This document shows, in pieces, positions 10,801 through 20,569 of a DNA stretch of 64,000 nucleotides. This DNA is from Oceanospirillaceae bacterium (lineage in GTDB: Bacteria > Pseudomonadota > Gammaproteobacteria > Pseudomonadales > Balneatricaceae): the NCBI GenBank assembly GCA_029938085.1, contig JAPYOS010000007.1:25276-89275 (forward strand), given 5' to 3'. Under the pieces are notes generated by a model that did not search any database, had not been told where the DNA came from, and worked only from the letters and a program-made list of their open reading frames with translations. The number at the start of each line of letters is the position of its first letter. Position 1 is the first letter of the stretch. The position numbers and the translations under genes are program-made.

Positions 10801-12665
10801 TTGAGGCGTGACAAGAGCAAGGTCGCTTGGGCTTGCTGATCTGTATTACCGAACTTAAGCACTTGATCCAATACCGCTTGAGCGTCGCTAATTTGGCCCA
10901 TGTCGCGATAACTACGCGCCAAGTCTAACTTAGTATTCATATCGTCTTCTGGCGACAAGTAATCCACCGGTTCATCCGCTGCCACTTGAGGTTGATGACG
11001 CTGATTTAGCAGCGCCTCTATGTCTTTGGATAGATGTACCTGGTCATCCTCCAAGGCGGCTGGCTGGGAATGCTCCCTTGGCGCGGACTCAAGTTCGGCT
11101 TGATCCTGTTCTTGCAGCAATTGTTCAATAAAGCTGCGCTCGGGCATACCTTGCATTTGTAAAGCGCTGGTTTGCAAATCGGCTACTTTGGCGCTCGGCT
11201 TGCTATCATATTTGGCCAACGGATCTAACGACAAGGGTGCACTTTCAACCACCGCAGGCTCAATGGCATGGGGCTTAGTTACGCCACGGCCACGGCTCAC
11301 AAGCCACCAAACAAGGCCTAAAACTATCAGCACAGGGATCAACAACACCGCCATCATCGAGTAGATGCTTTGCATATCAAAGCCACTGAGCTTTTCAGCC
11401 TGAACCGATTCAGCCGCTTGTTGAGTTTGTAACAAAGACTGCTGCACCTGTAACAATTCAGCTTCGGCCTGGTTGAGGCTCATTTGTGTGGCTTCAAACT
11501 TTTGATCCAAGCTGAGCATATTGTTTTCTAAGCTAGCGCGTTGTTGGTTCAGGCCAATCAAGTCTTGTTGTTGCGCTGCTACGCCTTGAGCTAAATTCTG
11601 ATTTTCTTGCTGCAATACCTGCTGTGCTTGCACCGCCGATTGATTGTCATTTTGTAATTCGGCCAGTTGCGCTTCTAGCTGTTCAGATTGCGAGGTGAGC
11701 TGTGTGACTTGCTGCTGCTGAGCTTGAACTTTCTGTTGAACCTCATCCAGCAGCTCTGTGCTAATTTTAGCTACAGGTTGAGGAGCAGGTTTAGGCGTAG
11801 GCTTTGTTTTCGGTGTAACTAACACGTCGTATTGGGCTTTTGCCTGGCGCGCAGAGAGTGCGGCTACCTGGTCGGGATTAGGCAGCGTCAGTTGACGACC
11901 CGCCATCACATAACGGATATCGCCATCTTTAAACGCGCTGGGGTTCATATTATAAAGTGCCAACAAAGACTGCCAAGGGCTGAGGCCAGTTGGGGTGTTG
12001 TTGACTGCAATACGCCACAAGGTCTGGCCTGGACGTACCGTTATCAATTCAGGTTTTGTTGGTTCTGGTGCTGGTTCTGATGGTTGTACTGCTGGTTCTG
12101 GTGCTGGTTCCGATGGCTGTACTGCTGGTTCTGGTGCTGGTTCTGGTTCTGATGGTTGTACTGCTGGTTCTGATGGTTGCAGCGCAGGTTCGGCTACTAC
12201 CTCTGCCTGCTGTACTACTGACGTAATACTGGCTACCGTAGCTTTGCTTGTCGTCGCCTCAGCCACGAACTCCGGCAAGGTTACCGAGTACTCAGCCAGC
12301 AATCGACCACCTAAGTAGTCGACTTCAAAGATTAAATCTAATTCAGGCTGTTGAACGGGTTGAGACCCATCAACCTGCAACACAATCTCGGCACCGTCAC
12401 TAATAAGGTTAACAGCCAAGGATGAGAACCAAGGGTGATAAATAAGGCCCGCCGCTGCAAACTGAGCGGGACCAGCTACTTTTGCTGTCATCGAGCCAGG
12501 TAGCACTCCTTGCAGCTCTACCAACTCAACCTGCAACTGTAATGGCTGTAATTGAGTTGAGTTGACCTTGATGTTGCCCAACGCAATCGCCTGCGCGTTG
12601 CTGCTCAAGATGAGGCCAACAAAACCCAAGACGCTCAATGCATACTGCCAGTTCATCGCTTTCAT
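10797..12665 (-). CDS. fimV: FimV-like polar hub protein
   Basis: A 622-residue envelope protein resembling FimV, which organises cell poles and type IV pilus/twitching functions. Order of parts: signal peptide ending near SSNAQA; N-terminal FimV domain (to about 150); a tandem repeat of PAPEPAVQPSEP-type units (about 160-207); a LysM peptidoglycan-binding domain (RPGQTLWRIAVNN to LTLPNP); a long glutamine-rich coiled coil (about 300-420); one transmembrane helix near 430-455; and a C-terminal FimV domain with TPR-like LDLARSYRDMGQ. It is shorter than the roughly 900-residue Pseudomonas protein, mostly through a shorter acidic cytoplasmic region. ATG 12656 is an alternative start. Confidence 0.9.
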   Translation of the reverse strand: MKAMNWQYALSVLGFVGLILSSNAQAIALGNIKVNSTQLQPLQLQVELVELQGVLPGSMTAKVAGPAQFAAAGLIYHPWFSSLAVNLISDGAEIVLQVDGSQPVQQPELDLIFEVDYLGGRLLAEYSVTLPEFVAEATTSKATVASITSVVQQAEVVAEPALQPSEPAVQPSEPEPAPEPAVQPSEPAPEPAVQPSEPAPEPTKPELITVRPGQTLWRIAVNNTPTGLSPWQSLLALYNMNPSAFKDGDIRYVMAGRQLTLPNPDQVAALSARQAKAQYDVLVTPKTKPTPKPAPQPVAKISTELLDEVQQKVQAQQQQVTQLTSQSEQLEAQLAELQNDNQSAVQAQQVLQQENQNLAQGVAAQQQDLIGLNQQRASLENNMLSLDQKFEATQMSLNQAEAELLQVQQSLLQTQQAAESVQAEKLSGFDMQSIYSMMAVLLIPVLIVLGLVWWLVSRGRGVTKPHAIEPAVVESAPLSLDPLAKYDSKPSAKVADLQTSALQMQGMPERSFIEQLLQEQDQAELESAPREHSQPAALEDDQVHLSKDIEALLNQRHQPQVAADEPVDYLSPEDDMNTKLDLARSYRDMGQISDAQAVLDQVLKFGNTDQQAQATLLLSRLK

Positions 12666-12687
12666 CTACCCTACTACTCCAGCTCAG

Positions 12688-13800
12688 TTACGCCTCTAGC
12701 AAAATCCGCAACATACGTCGCAACGGCTCAGCCGCACCCCATAACAATTGATCGCCTACGGTAAAGGCAGACAAATATTCAGGGCCCATATTAAGCTTAC
12801 GTAAGCGTCCCACAGGCACAGTCATAGTGCCGGTAATCTTGGCCGGTGTAAGCTCCGACATAGTTAGGTCGCGGTCGTTAGGAATCACCTTAACCCAGTC
12901 ATTAGCTTTAGCCAACATGTCTTCTATCTCGTCCATGGGCACGTTTTGCTTCATCTTAATGGTTAACGCTTGGCTGTGACAACGCATAGCGCCTACCCGA
13001 ACACATAACCCGTCAACCGGAATGATATCGTTAGTACGGCCTAAGATTTTGTTCGTTTCTGCCTGAGCCTTCCACTCTTCACGGCTTTGACCGTTAGGTA
13101 GTTGAGAGTCAATCCAAGGAATCAAGCTGCCAGCCAAAGGGGCTCCAAACTGACTCGCGTCGTTATCGTTGGCATTGATTGCCAGCGACACCTTACGATC
13201 AATTTCTAGTATCGCAGAAGCAGGGTTTGCTAACTCACCAGACACACTTTGATTGATGTATCCCATTTGCTTGAGCAATTCACGCATGTGACGAGCACCA
13301 CCACCAGAGGCCGATTGGTAGGTCATGGCAGACATCCATTCGATCTGATCGGCAGCAAACAAACCGCCCAAAGCCAACATCATCAAGCTGACCGTGCAAT
13401 TACCACCAATAAAGTCCGTTTTGCCCTGCGCCAATGCTTGATCAATAACCCCTCGATTGACGGGGTCGAGAATAATCACACTATCGTCTTGCATGCGTAA
13501 GCTAGAAGCGGCATCTATCCAATAGCCCTTCCAACCGGCGCTGCGTAGGGGGGCAAATACACGATCGGTATAATCACCACCTTGGCAAGAGATAATAATG
13601 TCCATGGTTTTAAGCACATCGATATCATGGGCATCTTGCAACAGCGGGGCGTCAACACCAAAATTGGGTGCCGCTTGACCGGCTTGAGAGGTGGTGAAAA
13701 AGACGGGTTCAATCAGCTGCAAGTCACTCTCTTCTTGCATTCGCTGCATCAACACAGAACCAACCATGCCACGCCAACCTACCAGTCCTACACGCTTCAT
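12688..13800 (-). CDS. asd: Aspartate-semialdehyde dehydrogenase
   Basis: NADPH enzyme making aspartate semialdehyde, the branch point to lysine, threonine and methionine. N-terminal Rossmann motif [13 protein letters not shown], catalytic Cys in [13 protein letters not shown] (near residue 134), and 370 residues as usual for the gammaproteobacterial form. It lies between leuB and fimV, as in Pseudomonas. Confidence 0.96.
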   Translation of the reverse strand: MKRVGLVGWRGMVGSVLMQRMQEESDLQLIEPVFFTTSQAGQAAPNFGVDAPLLQDAHDIDVLKTMDIIISCQGGDYTDRVFAPLRSAGWKGYWIDAASSLRMQDDSVIILDPVNRGVIDQALAQGKTDFIGGNCTVSLMMLALGGLFAADQIEWMSAMTYQSASGGGARHMRELLKQMGYINQSVSGELANPASAILEIDRKVSLAINANDNDASQFGAPLAGSLIPWIDSQLPNGQSREEWKAQAETNKILGRTNDIIPVDGLCVRVGAMRCHSQALTIKMKQNVPMDEIEDMLAKANDWVKVIPNDRDLTMSELTPAKITGTMTVPVGRLRKLNMGPEYLSAFTVGDQLLWGAAEPLRRMLRILLEA

Positions 13801-13867
13801 CTTTAAACCTTTTTACTTTGAGATCTTCAACAGTACCCGAGGGTACAAACTAAATAATTAACTAATT

Positions 13868-14959
13868 TTAACCGTTATTGAGCGCAGAAACTACTGCATC
13901 GCCCATGGTTTTTGTATCGACAGTTTGGCAACCTACAGAGGCGATATCCGCGGTTCGTAAACCTTGATCAAGCACTACGCTTACTGCGGCCTCTATGGCG
14001 TCTGCAGCTACGCCTTGATTCAAGGTGTAGCGCAACATCATTGCAGCAGAAAGGATGGTCGCCAAGGGGTTGGCCTTACCTTGGCCAGCGATGTCTGGGG
14101 CAGAACCATGACACGGCTCATACATACCCTTGCCTGCCTCATCTAAGGACGCCGAAGGCAGCATACCAATGGAACCCGTAAGCATGGCCGCGGCGTCGGA
14201 CAAAATATCACCAAACATGTTGCCGGTAACCATAACGTCAAATTGCTTAGGCGCCCGTACAAGCTGCATCGCCGCATTGTCTACGTACATATGGCTAAGC
14301 TCTACATCTGGGTAGTCGCTAGCCATGTCGTCCATAATTTCACGCCATAACACGGTCACTTCCAGCACGTTGGCTTTGTCCACGGAACACAATCGACCGC
14401 CACGAGCGCGGGCTGCTTCAAACGCCACTTTACCGATTCGGCGAATTTCAGACTCGGCGTACACATAGGTGTTGTAGCCTTGGCGTTCGCCATTATCCAA
14501 TACTCGAATACCCCGGGGCTGACCAAAATAGATGCCACCGGTAAGCTCACGAACGATAAGAATATCTAAGCCCGATACGATTTCTGGCTTTAGGCTAGAC
14601 GCATCGGCCAGTTGTGGGTACAAAATGGCTGGGCGTAAGTTGCCAAATAGGTTTAAATTTGAGCGCAAACCCAACAAACCTTTTTCTGGGCGTATCGCCA
14701 TATCTAACGCATCCCACTTAGGGCCGCCTACCGCACCAAGCAAGATAGCATCAGCTTCCTTGGCCGCGTCTAAAGTCGCTTCAGGCAATGGCCCACCGGT
14801 TGCATCTATAGCACTACCACCCACCAATGCGGTACTGATGTTTAAACCTAAACTAAATTTGGCGTCTACTGCGTGTAATACTTTTTCGGCCTCGGCAACG
14901 ATTTCTGGTCCAATGCCGTCACCGGGTAAAACTAATACATTATGTGTCATGTTTTTCAT
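13868..14959 (-). CDS. leuB: 3-isopropylmalate dehydrogenase
   Basis: NAD-dependent oxidative decarboxylase of leucine synthesis. N-terminus [14 protein letters not shown], substrate Arg motifs in [10 protein letters not shown] and [10 protein letters not shown], and [24 protein letters not shown] near residue 245. The 363-residue length is normal. MTHNV at 14950 is an equally plausible start. It follows leuD by 21 bp in a leuCDB operon. Confidence 0.96.
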   Translation of the reverse strand: MKNMTHNVLVLPGDGIGPEIVAEAEKVLHAVDAKFSLGLNISTALVGGSAIDATGGPLPEATLDAAKEADAILLGAVGGPKWDALDMAIRPEKGLLGLRSNLNLFGNLRPAILYPQLADASSLKPEIVSGLDILIVRELTGGIYFGQPRGIRVLDNGERQGYNTYVYAESEIRRIGKVAFEAARARGGRLCSVDKANVLEVTVLWREIMDDMASDYPDVELSHMYVDNAAMQLVRAPKQFDVMVTGNMFGDILSDAAAMLTGSIGMLPSASLDEAGKGMYEPCHGSAPDIAGQGKANPLATILSAAMMLRYTLNQGVAADAIEAAVSVVLDQGLRTADIASVGCQTVDTKTMGDAVVSALNNG

Positions 14960-14980
14960 CTCTACGTTGACGCTAATTTG

Positions 14981-15619
14981 TTATGTGAACAACCAAGGCG
15001 CTTGTTGCTGGCGTTTTTGTTCGTATTTTTTAATGCTGCTAGATTGCTCTAAGGTTAAGCCAATGTCGTCCAACCCATGCAACAAACAATGACGCCTAAA
15101 ACTATCAATATTAAACTCGATATCACCCGCACTCGAACCACGAATCACACCAGCCTCTAGATCTACCGTCAGCTCAAAACCTTCTTTAGCGAGCGTATCC
15201 TCGAATAACTGGTCAACCTGCTCGTCCATAAGCGTAATAGGCAAAATGCCATTTTTGAAACAATTGTTGTAAAAAATATCGGCAAAACTGGGCGCAATGA
15301 CGCAGGAGATACCAAAGTCTAACAGCGCCCATGGTGCATGCTCTCGACTTGATCCACAACCAAAGTTGTCTCGAGCTAAGAGTATTTTAGCACCTTTGTA
15401 GCGTGGAAAATTGAGCACAAAGTCAGGGTTTATAGGCCTTTGGCTAGAGTCTTGGTCTGGCTGCCCTTCATCGAGGTAGCGCAATTCATCAAACAGATTG
15501 GGACCAAAGCCTGACCGCTTAATGGATTTTAGAAACTGTTTGGGGATAATCATATCGGTATCGACATTGGCTCGATCCAAAGGAACTGCGAGGCCGGCCA
15601 ACTGGGTAAATGCTTGCAT
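14981..15619 (-). CDS. leuD: 3-isopropylmalate dehydratase small subunit
   Basis: Small (swivel-domain) subunit of isopropylmalate isomerase, partner of LeuC. Motifs: [14 protein letters not shown] near residue 20 and the substrate loop [15 protein letters not shown] near residue 75. The 212 residues match the gammaproteobacterial form. It begins 16 bp after leuC. Confidence 0.96.
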   Translation of the reverse strand: MQAFTQLAGLAVPLDRANVDTDMIIPKQFLKSIKRSGFGPNLFDELRYLDEGQPDQDSSQRPINPDFVLNFPRYKGAKILLARDNFGCGSSREHAPWALLDFGISCVIAPSFADIFYNNCFKNGILPITLMDEQVDQLFEDTLAKEGFELTVDLEAGVIRGSSAGDIEFNIDSFRRHCLLHGLDDIGLTLEQSSSIKKYEQKRQQQAPWLFT

Positions 15620-15635
15620 GAGTGTCTCCTATGCC

Positions 15636-17057
15636 TTAAGCGAACGTACGTACATCAACAAAATGACCCGCTATCGCAGCCGCGGCCGCCATCGCTGGAC
15701 TCACCAAATGAGTGCGACCGCCAAAACCTTGACGCCCTTCAAAGTTACGATTTGAAGTGGAAGCGCAATGTTCACCCGAGCCTAATTTATCGGCATTCAT
15801 AGCCAAACACATAGAGCAACCAGGCTCACGCCACTCCAACCCTGCATCGGTAAACACCGTGTGTAAGCCTTCGGCTTCGGCTTGCGCCTTAACTAATCCA
15901 GAACCAGGCACAACCAACGCTTGCTTGAGGCTAGCCGCCACCATTTTGCCTTTCACTACGGCAGCAGCTGCGCGTAAGTCTTCAATTCGACTATTGGTAC
16001 AGGAGCCAATAAATACACGATCTAAGCGAATATCAGTAATAGCTTGTTCGGCAGTTAAACCCATGTATTCAAGCGCTCGGGTGATACCCGCAGCTTTTAC
16101 ATCGTCTTTTTCTTTGGCAGGGTTAGGCACTTGCGCAAATACGGGCAACACCATCTCTGGCGAAGTACCCCAGGTCACCTGTGGCGCAATAGAAGCGCCA
16201 TCTAGCACCACCACGTGATCAAACTCAGCATCGTCATCGGAATGCAAATCTTGCCATGCTGCCACAGCTAGCTCCCAATGCTCTCCCTTAGGCGAAAATG
16301 GACGCCCTTCAACATAATCAATGGTGGTTTGATCTACCGCTACCATACCCACACGGGCACCGGCTTCAATCGCCATGTTGCATACCGTCATACGTCCTTC
16401 CATGGTCATGTCTTCAAACACCGTACCACCAAACTCAATGGCATAACCCGTACCGCCTGCGGTACCGATAACACCAATGATCGCCAATACAACGTCTTTA
16501 GAGGTGACACCTGCGCCTAACACGCCATCTACCCGCACTAACATGTTTTGAGATTTCTTTTGGATTAGGCATTGAGTGGCTAACACGTGCTCCACTTCTG
16601 AGGTGCCAATACCGTGGGCTAATGCACCCATAGCGCCATGCGTTGCAGTATGAGAATCGCCACACACTACCGTCATGCCCGGCAGCGTAGCGCCCTGCTC
16701 TGGGCCAACAACGTGCACGATACCTTGGCGCTCGTCCTGCATTTTAAACTCGGTAATACCAAACTCATCGCAGTTGTCATCTAAGGTAACCACTTGAATC
16801 TTAGACACCGGGTCAGCAATACCGTCTACACCAATAGCTCGCTCATCGGCAGTGGTGGGCACATTGTGATCAGGAGTCGCTAGGTTAGTGTCGATACGCC
16901 ACGGTTGACGCCCCGCAATACGCAAGCCTTCAAAGGCTTGGGGGGACGTCACTTCATGGAGCAAGTGGCGATCAATATAAATCAGGCAACTGCCGTCGTC
17001 TTGCTGTTTAACAAGGTGGCTATCCCACAACTTGTCATAGAGTGTTTTACCGGCCAT
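15636..17057 (-). CDS. leuC: 3-isopropylmalate dehydratase large subunit
   Basis: Aconitase-family [4Fe-4S] subunit that, with LeuD, isomerises 2- to 3-isopropylmalate. Cluster ligands are visible in [13 protein letters not shown] (near 345) and in [13 protein letters not shown] (near 405); [14 protein letters not shown] is the substrate motif. The protein is 473 residues. First gene of leuCDB, transcribed divergently from the yebG-like and LysR genes across a 248-bp gap that holds a candidate operator. Confidence 0.97.
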   Translation of the reverse strand: MAGKTLYDKLWDSHLVKQQDDGSCLIYIDRHLLHEVTSPQAFEGLRIAGRQPWRIDTNLATPDHNVPTTADERAIGVDGIADPVSKIQVVTLDDNCDEFGITEFKMQDERQGIVHVVGPEQGATLPGMTVVCGDSHTATHGAMGALAHGIGTSEVEHVLATQCLIQKKSQNMLVRVDGVLGAGVTSKDVVLAIIGVIGTAGGTGYAIEFGGTVFEDMTMEGRMTVCNMAIEAGARVGMVAVDQTTIDYVEGRPFSPKGEHWELAVAAWQDLHSDDDAEFDHVVVLDGASIAPQVTWGTSPEMVLPVFAQVPNPAKEKDDVKAAGITRALEYMGLTAEQAITDIRLDRVFIGSCTNSRIEDLRAAAAVVKGKMVAASLKQALVVPGSGLVKAQAEAEGLHTVFTDAGLEWREPGCSMCLAMNADKLGSGEHCASTSNRNFEGRQGFGGRTHLVSPAMAAAAAIAGHFVDVRTFA

Positions 17058-17108
17058 GTGATGTCCTAAGCTCAGGTTAATATGCTGGCATTATACCCAC
17101 ACCTAAAC

Positions 17109-17161
17109 GATAACTCTAATTCCAATTTATTTAGAATTTCATTCCACTTGGTTATCGTTAG
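17109..17161. promoter_or_regulatory. Candidate LysR-type operator in front of leuC
   Basis: GATAAC at 17109-17114 and GTTATC at 17151-17156 form inverted arms around the core TTTCATTCCACTTGGTTAT. A near copy of the core occurs at 17599-17630, directly before the LysR gene. LysR proteins commonly bind upstream of their own gene and a divergent target, so this is a reasonable site for control of leuCDB. Confidence 0.5.
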
Positions 17162-17238
17162 TATATCGATGTGCTAATTAATCTAGCCCAATTCATGATA
17201 CGCACCCGCTTTCACCCCCCTTAACCAAGACATTTTTA

Positions 17239-17267
17239 TTGGTAACTTATACCAAATCGCGTATACT
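17239..17267 (+). promoter_or_regulatory. Sigma-70 promoter of the yebG-like gene
   Basis: TTGGTA at 17239-17244 and TATACT at 17262-17267 are separated by 17 bp, a good housekeeping promoter. The -10 hexamer overlaps the LexA box by four bases, so LexA bound there would block transcription. Confidence 0.7.
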
Positions 17268-17283
17268 GTTCATATATACAGTA
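17264..17283. promoter_or_regulatory. LexA (SOS) box
   Basis: TACTGTTCATATATACAGTA matches the gammaproteobacterial LexA consensus: CTGT, eight A/T-rich bases, ACAG, with TA flanks on both sides. It lies 22 bp before the yebG-like start codon and overlaps the promoter. Confidence 0.88.
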
Positions 17284-17305
17284 ATAATAAACAACTGGAG
17301 ACAAT

Positions 17306-17581
17306 ATGGCCATCCGCACGGTCCACCAAGTTATCGGAAAAAACGAGCAAGTAATTGGAGAATATATGGACCTTAAATTAGCCAAAGAAATGGATAATCG
17401 CACCGATGTGCTTTATTACCTGGCAGATTTAATGGAAGCCCAAGGGGTTGATGAGCAGTTAGCCGAAAAAATTGCAGAGCAGATACTCGCAGACGATCAA
17501 CGCGGCGAGATACTTAACCGTTTAAAGAGCGTGAAAGATTTACCCTCCAGCGCCGCAGCAATAACAGTAGACACAGAATAA
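17306..17581 (+). CDS. yebG: YebG-like SOS-induced small protein
   Basis: A 91-residue protein starting MAIRTVHQVIGKNEQVIGEYM with the layout of E. coli YebG: a short beta-type N-terminus, a central helical stretch (LAKEMDNRTDVLYYLADLM) and a final KSVKDLPS motif. YebG is a DNA-damage-induced protein of unknown biochemical role. The start has a good GGAG ribosome site, and the gene is preceded by a near-perfect LexA box, which independently supports the call. It sits alone between leuC (divergent) and the LysR gene. Confidence 0.82.
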   Translation: MAIRTVHQVIGKNEQVIGEYMDLKLAKEMDNRTDVLYYLADLMEAQGVDEQLAEKIAEQILADDQRGEILNRLKSVKDLPSSAAAITVDTE

Positions 17582-17598
17582 CTTAATTGCCTACTTTG

Positions 17599-17630
17599 TT
17601 AGGATTTCATTCCATTTAGTTATAGATAAG
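17599..17630. promoter_or_regulatory. Candidate LysR-type operator before the LysR gene
   Basis: TTTCATTCCATTTAGTTAT here repeats, with two mismatches, the core found upstream of leuC (17137-17155); similarity extends on the left through TTAGGA/TTAGAA. It lies 16 bp before the LysR start, consistent with autoregulation. Confidence 0.5.
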
Positions 17631-17645
17631 CGTAGTCTTTAGGCT

Positions 17646-18524
17646 ATGGATACTATAATGGATAGCGTCGCACTCAAGGCCTTTTTGGTAGTGGCCGAAC
17701 ATAACTCATTTTCACGGGCTGCGGAACAACTGTACCTGACGCAGCCTGCGGTGAGTAAGCGTATCATTAAGCTGGAAGAACAGTTGAACACACGCCTGTT
17801 TGACCGTATTGGCCGCACTGTATCCCTCACTGTGTCTGGCCAGCACCTGTTACCCAAGGCAAAAGCCATATTACAGGCTATGGACGACACCGCCGGAGAG
17901 CTAACCAACTTGTCGGGCCATGTCGGTGGCAAACTACGCATTGCCACCAGCCACCATATTAGCTTGCATCGTTTACCCGAACCATTACGGCTATTTATTG
18001 CCCGTTATCCCCAGGTAGAATTGGACATCCAATTTGCTGAATCCGAGGTCATTTACGACGGTTTGCTGCAAGGGCGTTGGCAATTGGGCATTATCACCCT
18101 TAATCCTGAACCCCACCCGCAACTGCAGCAACAAGTTATATGGCAAGATCAGATGCAGTTTGTAGCCGCCCCAGATCATCCTTTAAGCCAACAAAGCAGC
18201 GTTAATCTTGCCGAGTTGAGTAGCTACCCTGCCTTACTTAGCAAGAGCAATACCTTTACGAGGGGCATTGTAGAGCAGGATTTTGGCGCCCAAAAACTCG
18301 CCCTTAAGGTGGCTATGTCTACCAACAACCTTGATACCATTCGCATGATGGTGAGTATCGGTATGGGTTGGAGCATACTGCCGCAAACCTTAATCAACAA
18401 CGACCTTAAAGTAATTGCCAGTCAATCGAAACCCATTGTTAGGCATTTGGGCTGTGTTTGGCATCAGCAGCGTAGTTTGTCCAACGCCGCCAAAGCATTG
18501 ATGGAAATATTACAAGCAGGATGA
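17646..18524 (+). CDS. LysR family transcriptional regulator
   Basis: A 292-residue LysR regulator: N-terminal winged helix (residues about 5-65, with SFSRAAEQLYLTQPAVSKRIIKLEEQL) and a substrate-binding effector domain (about 90-290). An in-frame ATG at 17658 (MDSVALKAF) may be the true start. LysR genes sit next to leuC in pseudomonads, and shared operator-like motifs before leuC and before this gene suggest it controls leucine synthesis and itself. The effector is unknown; 2-isopropylmalate or another branched-chain intermediate would be the obvious candidate, by inference only. Confidence 0.88.
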   Translation: MDTIMDSVALKAFLVVAEHNSFSRAAEQLYLTQPAVSKRIIKLEEQLNTRLFDRIGRTVSLTVSGQHLLPKAKAILQAMDDTAGELTNLSGHVGGKLRIATSHHISLHRLPEPLRLFIARYPQVELDIQFAESEVIYDGLLQGRWQLGIITLNPEPHPQLQQQVIWQDQMQFVAAPDHPLSQQSSVNLAELSSYPALLSKSNTFTRGIVEQDFGAQKLALKVAMSTNNLDTIRMMVSIGMGWSILPQTLINNDLKVIASQSKPIVRHLGCVWHQQRSLSNAAKALMEILQAG

Positions 18525-18541
18525 AGCGTGGGTATGGTAGT

Positions 18542-18598
18542 AGCCTAAGGCAGGCTCTTTTTATTTGCCTCGTTAAATGACTATTGAGTCATTTTTTT
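18542..18598 (+). terminator. Two tandem rho-independent terminators
   Basis: The first hairpin, AGCCT-AAGGC-AGGCT at 18542-18556, is followed by CTTTTTATTT. The second, AAATGACT-ATTG-AGTCATTT at 18575-18594, is followed by a T run. Together they end the LysR transcript before the AraC-type regulator gene. Confidence 0.75.
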
Positions 18599-18710
18599 AT
18601 TCCCAATCGGCCTAAGCTGGTTTAGAATGCGACCTTATTCTATTGGGGACAATAGTCTTTTGGTCGTAGTTTTTTTTACAGTGTTATTTGAGTTAGATAA
18701 AGAGACAAAT

Positions 18711-19739
18711 ATGCCCGAAAAAAAACCCATTCGCTACGCATTTTTACAGATTCCAAACTACTCCATGGTGACTTTTTCATCAGCTGTAGCCAGCCTTCGT
18801 GGCGCCAACTACATTAGCAAACAAGAGCTGTATGAATGGGAAATCGTGTCAATGGACGGCACGCCTGTAACGGCCAGTGTGGGTTTTGAAGTGACCCCCA
18901 CTATCCATATAAACGACCTCAACCTTAACGGCCTAGAGGCATTAATCGTCTGTGGCGGAACCTACATCGACCGTGCCTATGATAAAGGCACGCTCGCCTT
19001 TCTACGTAAGGTTGCCAACGCCAAAGTTGCCATCGGCTCAACCTGTACTGGCAGCTACTTATTAGCCTCTGCAGGCCTACTGGACGGCTATAAATCCACC
19101 ATCCATTGGGAAAATTTGGCTAGCATGCGCGAAGAGTTCCCTAATGTATTAATGTCTTCAAACTTGTTTGCCATTGACCGTGACCGTTTTACCTGTTCTG
19201 GCGGCAACTCGTCGTTAGACATGATGTTGCAGTTTGTGAGCAGCCATCATGGCCCAGAGCTTGCGGCCGCGGTGTCTGAAATGTTTATCATGGAACGCAT
19301 CCGCGACCATCATGACACCCAGCGCATTCCATTACGCTTACACTTAGGCAACAGCCAACCCAAGCTCATTGAAGCCGTTGCATTGATGGAAGCTAACCTT
19401 GAAGAAACCATTAGTTTGGATGATTTAGCGCAGTATGTTGGTGTGTCTCGTCGTCAGCTAGAGCGGTTATTCCAGAAACACCTCAAGTGTGTGCCGTCAC
19501 GTTATTACTTAGAGCTGCGCCTTAACCGTGCGCGCCAGCTGCTGTTACAAACCAACTTGTCTATCATCGACGTATCTCTGGCTTGCGGTTTTGTATCGGC
19601 GCCCCACTTTTCTAAGTGTTATCGCGACTTCTTTGGCATTCCACCTCGAGAAGAGCGTCGCCGTTTCTCACCCGGTCAAAGCGTTAAGGCTGCGCAGGAA
19701 TCAGCGGCCTCTGAGTCAGAATCTGAGTTGCCACAGTAA
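18711..19739 (+). CDS. GbdR-like AraC regulator with GATase-1 domain
   Basis: A 342-residue regulator with an N-terminal DJ-1/PfpI-like domain (about 8-195; nucleophile-position Cys in IGSTCTGSYLLASAGLL) and two C-terminal AraC helix-turn-helix motifs (about 225-320, with SLDDLAQYVGVSRRQLERLF). This architecture is that of GbdR, ArgR and CdhR, which respond to glycine betaine/dimethylglycine, arginine and carnitine in Pseudomonas. ATG 18711 (MPEKKPIRYAF) was chosen over an upstream in-frame start because the family begins here. It converges on the corrinoid C1 gene cluster, so a methylated-amine signal is likely, but the effector cannot be read from sequence. Confidence 0.85.
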   Translation: MPEKKPIRYAFLQIPNYSMVTFSSAVASLRGANYISKQELYEWEIVSMDGTPVTASVGFEVTPTIHINDLNLNGLEALIVCGGTYIDRAYDKGTLAFLRKVANAKVAIGSTCTGSYLLASAGLLDGYKSTIHWENLASMREEFPNVLMSSNLFAIDRDRFTCSGGNSSLDMMLQFVSSHHGPELAAAVSEMFIMERIRDHHDTQRIPLRLHLGNSQPKLIEAVALMEANLEETISLDDLAQYVGVSRRQLERLFQKHLKCVPSRYYLELRLNRARQLLLQTNLSIIDVSLACGFVSAPHFSKCYRDFFGIPPREERRRFSPGQSVKAAQESAASESESELPQ

Positions 19740-19761
19740 CCCCAAAACCACCTACCTCAAT

Positions 19762-20550
19762 CTAGGCACCTAGGATCGCCATGGCTAACTCGCTGCCAGG
19801 AATGTCTAGGGAGGCAAGCCAAACGATCATGCCAATCAAAGCCGCTGCCGTGAGCAGATACCAAACTAGGCTAAAAATAATGCCATAGGTGTCGAGCTTG
19901 TGCTTGGGGTCGTAATCAAAGCTGCGCCAATCAGACAACAAATCTACCAATCCCATAATGCCAAAGAAGCCTATTAGCGCAAAACCATGAGTAAAGCAGT
20001 AGAAGATAAGCAAAGCGGATATGACCACTAACCCGACGTAAATAAAGCGGCTGCGGCCCGAGTAGACCAAGGCTTTAACCACACGCCCGCCATCTAGCGG
20101 CAACACTGGCAGTAAGTTAACCAAGTTGAGTAACGCACTAACAGAAGCCACCAGCCCCACAAAGTGGCTTTCAGTCAGACTATAAGCCACAAAAAACACC
20201 AGCGTCATCACCAACCCAAACACCGGCCCCATCATCGCAATATATAGGTCCTGCCAATGGGTTTTAGGTTGCTCGCCTACGGCAATGCCGCCCACAAAAG
20301 GAATGATATAAATACCTTTGGTGGCAATACCAAAATGTTTCATGGCCCGAATATGGCCATATTCGTGGAACATCAGCACGGCCAGCAAGGTCGCAGCAAA
20401 TTCAAAGCTCAGCAGAATAGTCCACCCCGAAAGGGCCATGCCGATCAAGGCTACCTTAACCACTTTAATGCTTTTGAATAGTTTGAGGCCAATGCCCATC
20501 ATAATGGCTAAACGGGCCCTACCTTTGGGTGCTGGCATTTGTTGCTGCAT
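19762..20550 (-). CDS. M50 family membrane zinc metalloprotease
   Basis: A 262-residue polytopic membrane protein with the site-2-protease signature: HEYGH (HExxH zinc motif) in a transmembrane helix and LPVLPLDGGRVV supplying the third ligand Asp. About five or six hydrophobic segments are visible. It lacks a PDZ domain, so it resembles the SpoIVFB-like, PDZ-free branch rather than RseP. Start 20550 (MQQQMPAPKG, after AAGGAC) is used because longer frames run into the upstream gene. It lies 19 bp after the corrinoid activator gene and probably shares its transcript; a functional link is unproven. Confidence 0.85.
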   Translation of the reverse strand: MQQQMPAPKGRARLAIMMGIGLKLFKSIKVVKVALIGMALSGWTILLSFEFAATLLAVLMFHEYGHIRAMKHFGIATKGIYIIPFVGGIAVGEQPKTHWQDLYIAMMGPVFGLVMTLVFFVAYSLTESHFVGLVASVSALLNLVNLLPVLPLDGGRVVKALVYSGRSRFIYVGLVVISALLIFYCFTHGFALIGFFGIMGLVDLLSDWRSFDYDPKHKLDTYGIIFSLVWYLLTAAALIGMIVWLASLDIPGSELAMAILGA

Positions 20551-20569
20551 GTTATTTGTCCTTAATGAG

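Noticed and set aside
12056..12195. CRISPR-like direct repeats
   Set aside because: The repeats are in frame within fimV, have no unique spacers, and encode a low-complexity peptide.
14532..15092. Long antisense frame across leuB/leuD
   Set aside because: It lies opposite two well-conserved genes and has no ribosome site or family resemblance; similar antisense frames opposite dedD, cvpA and the MetF-like gene were dropped for the same reason.
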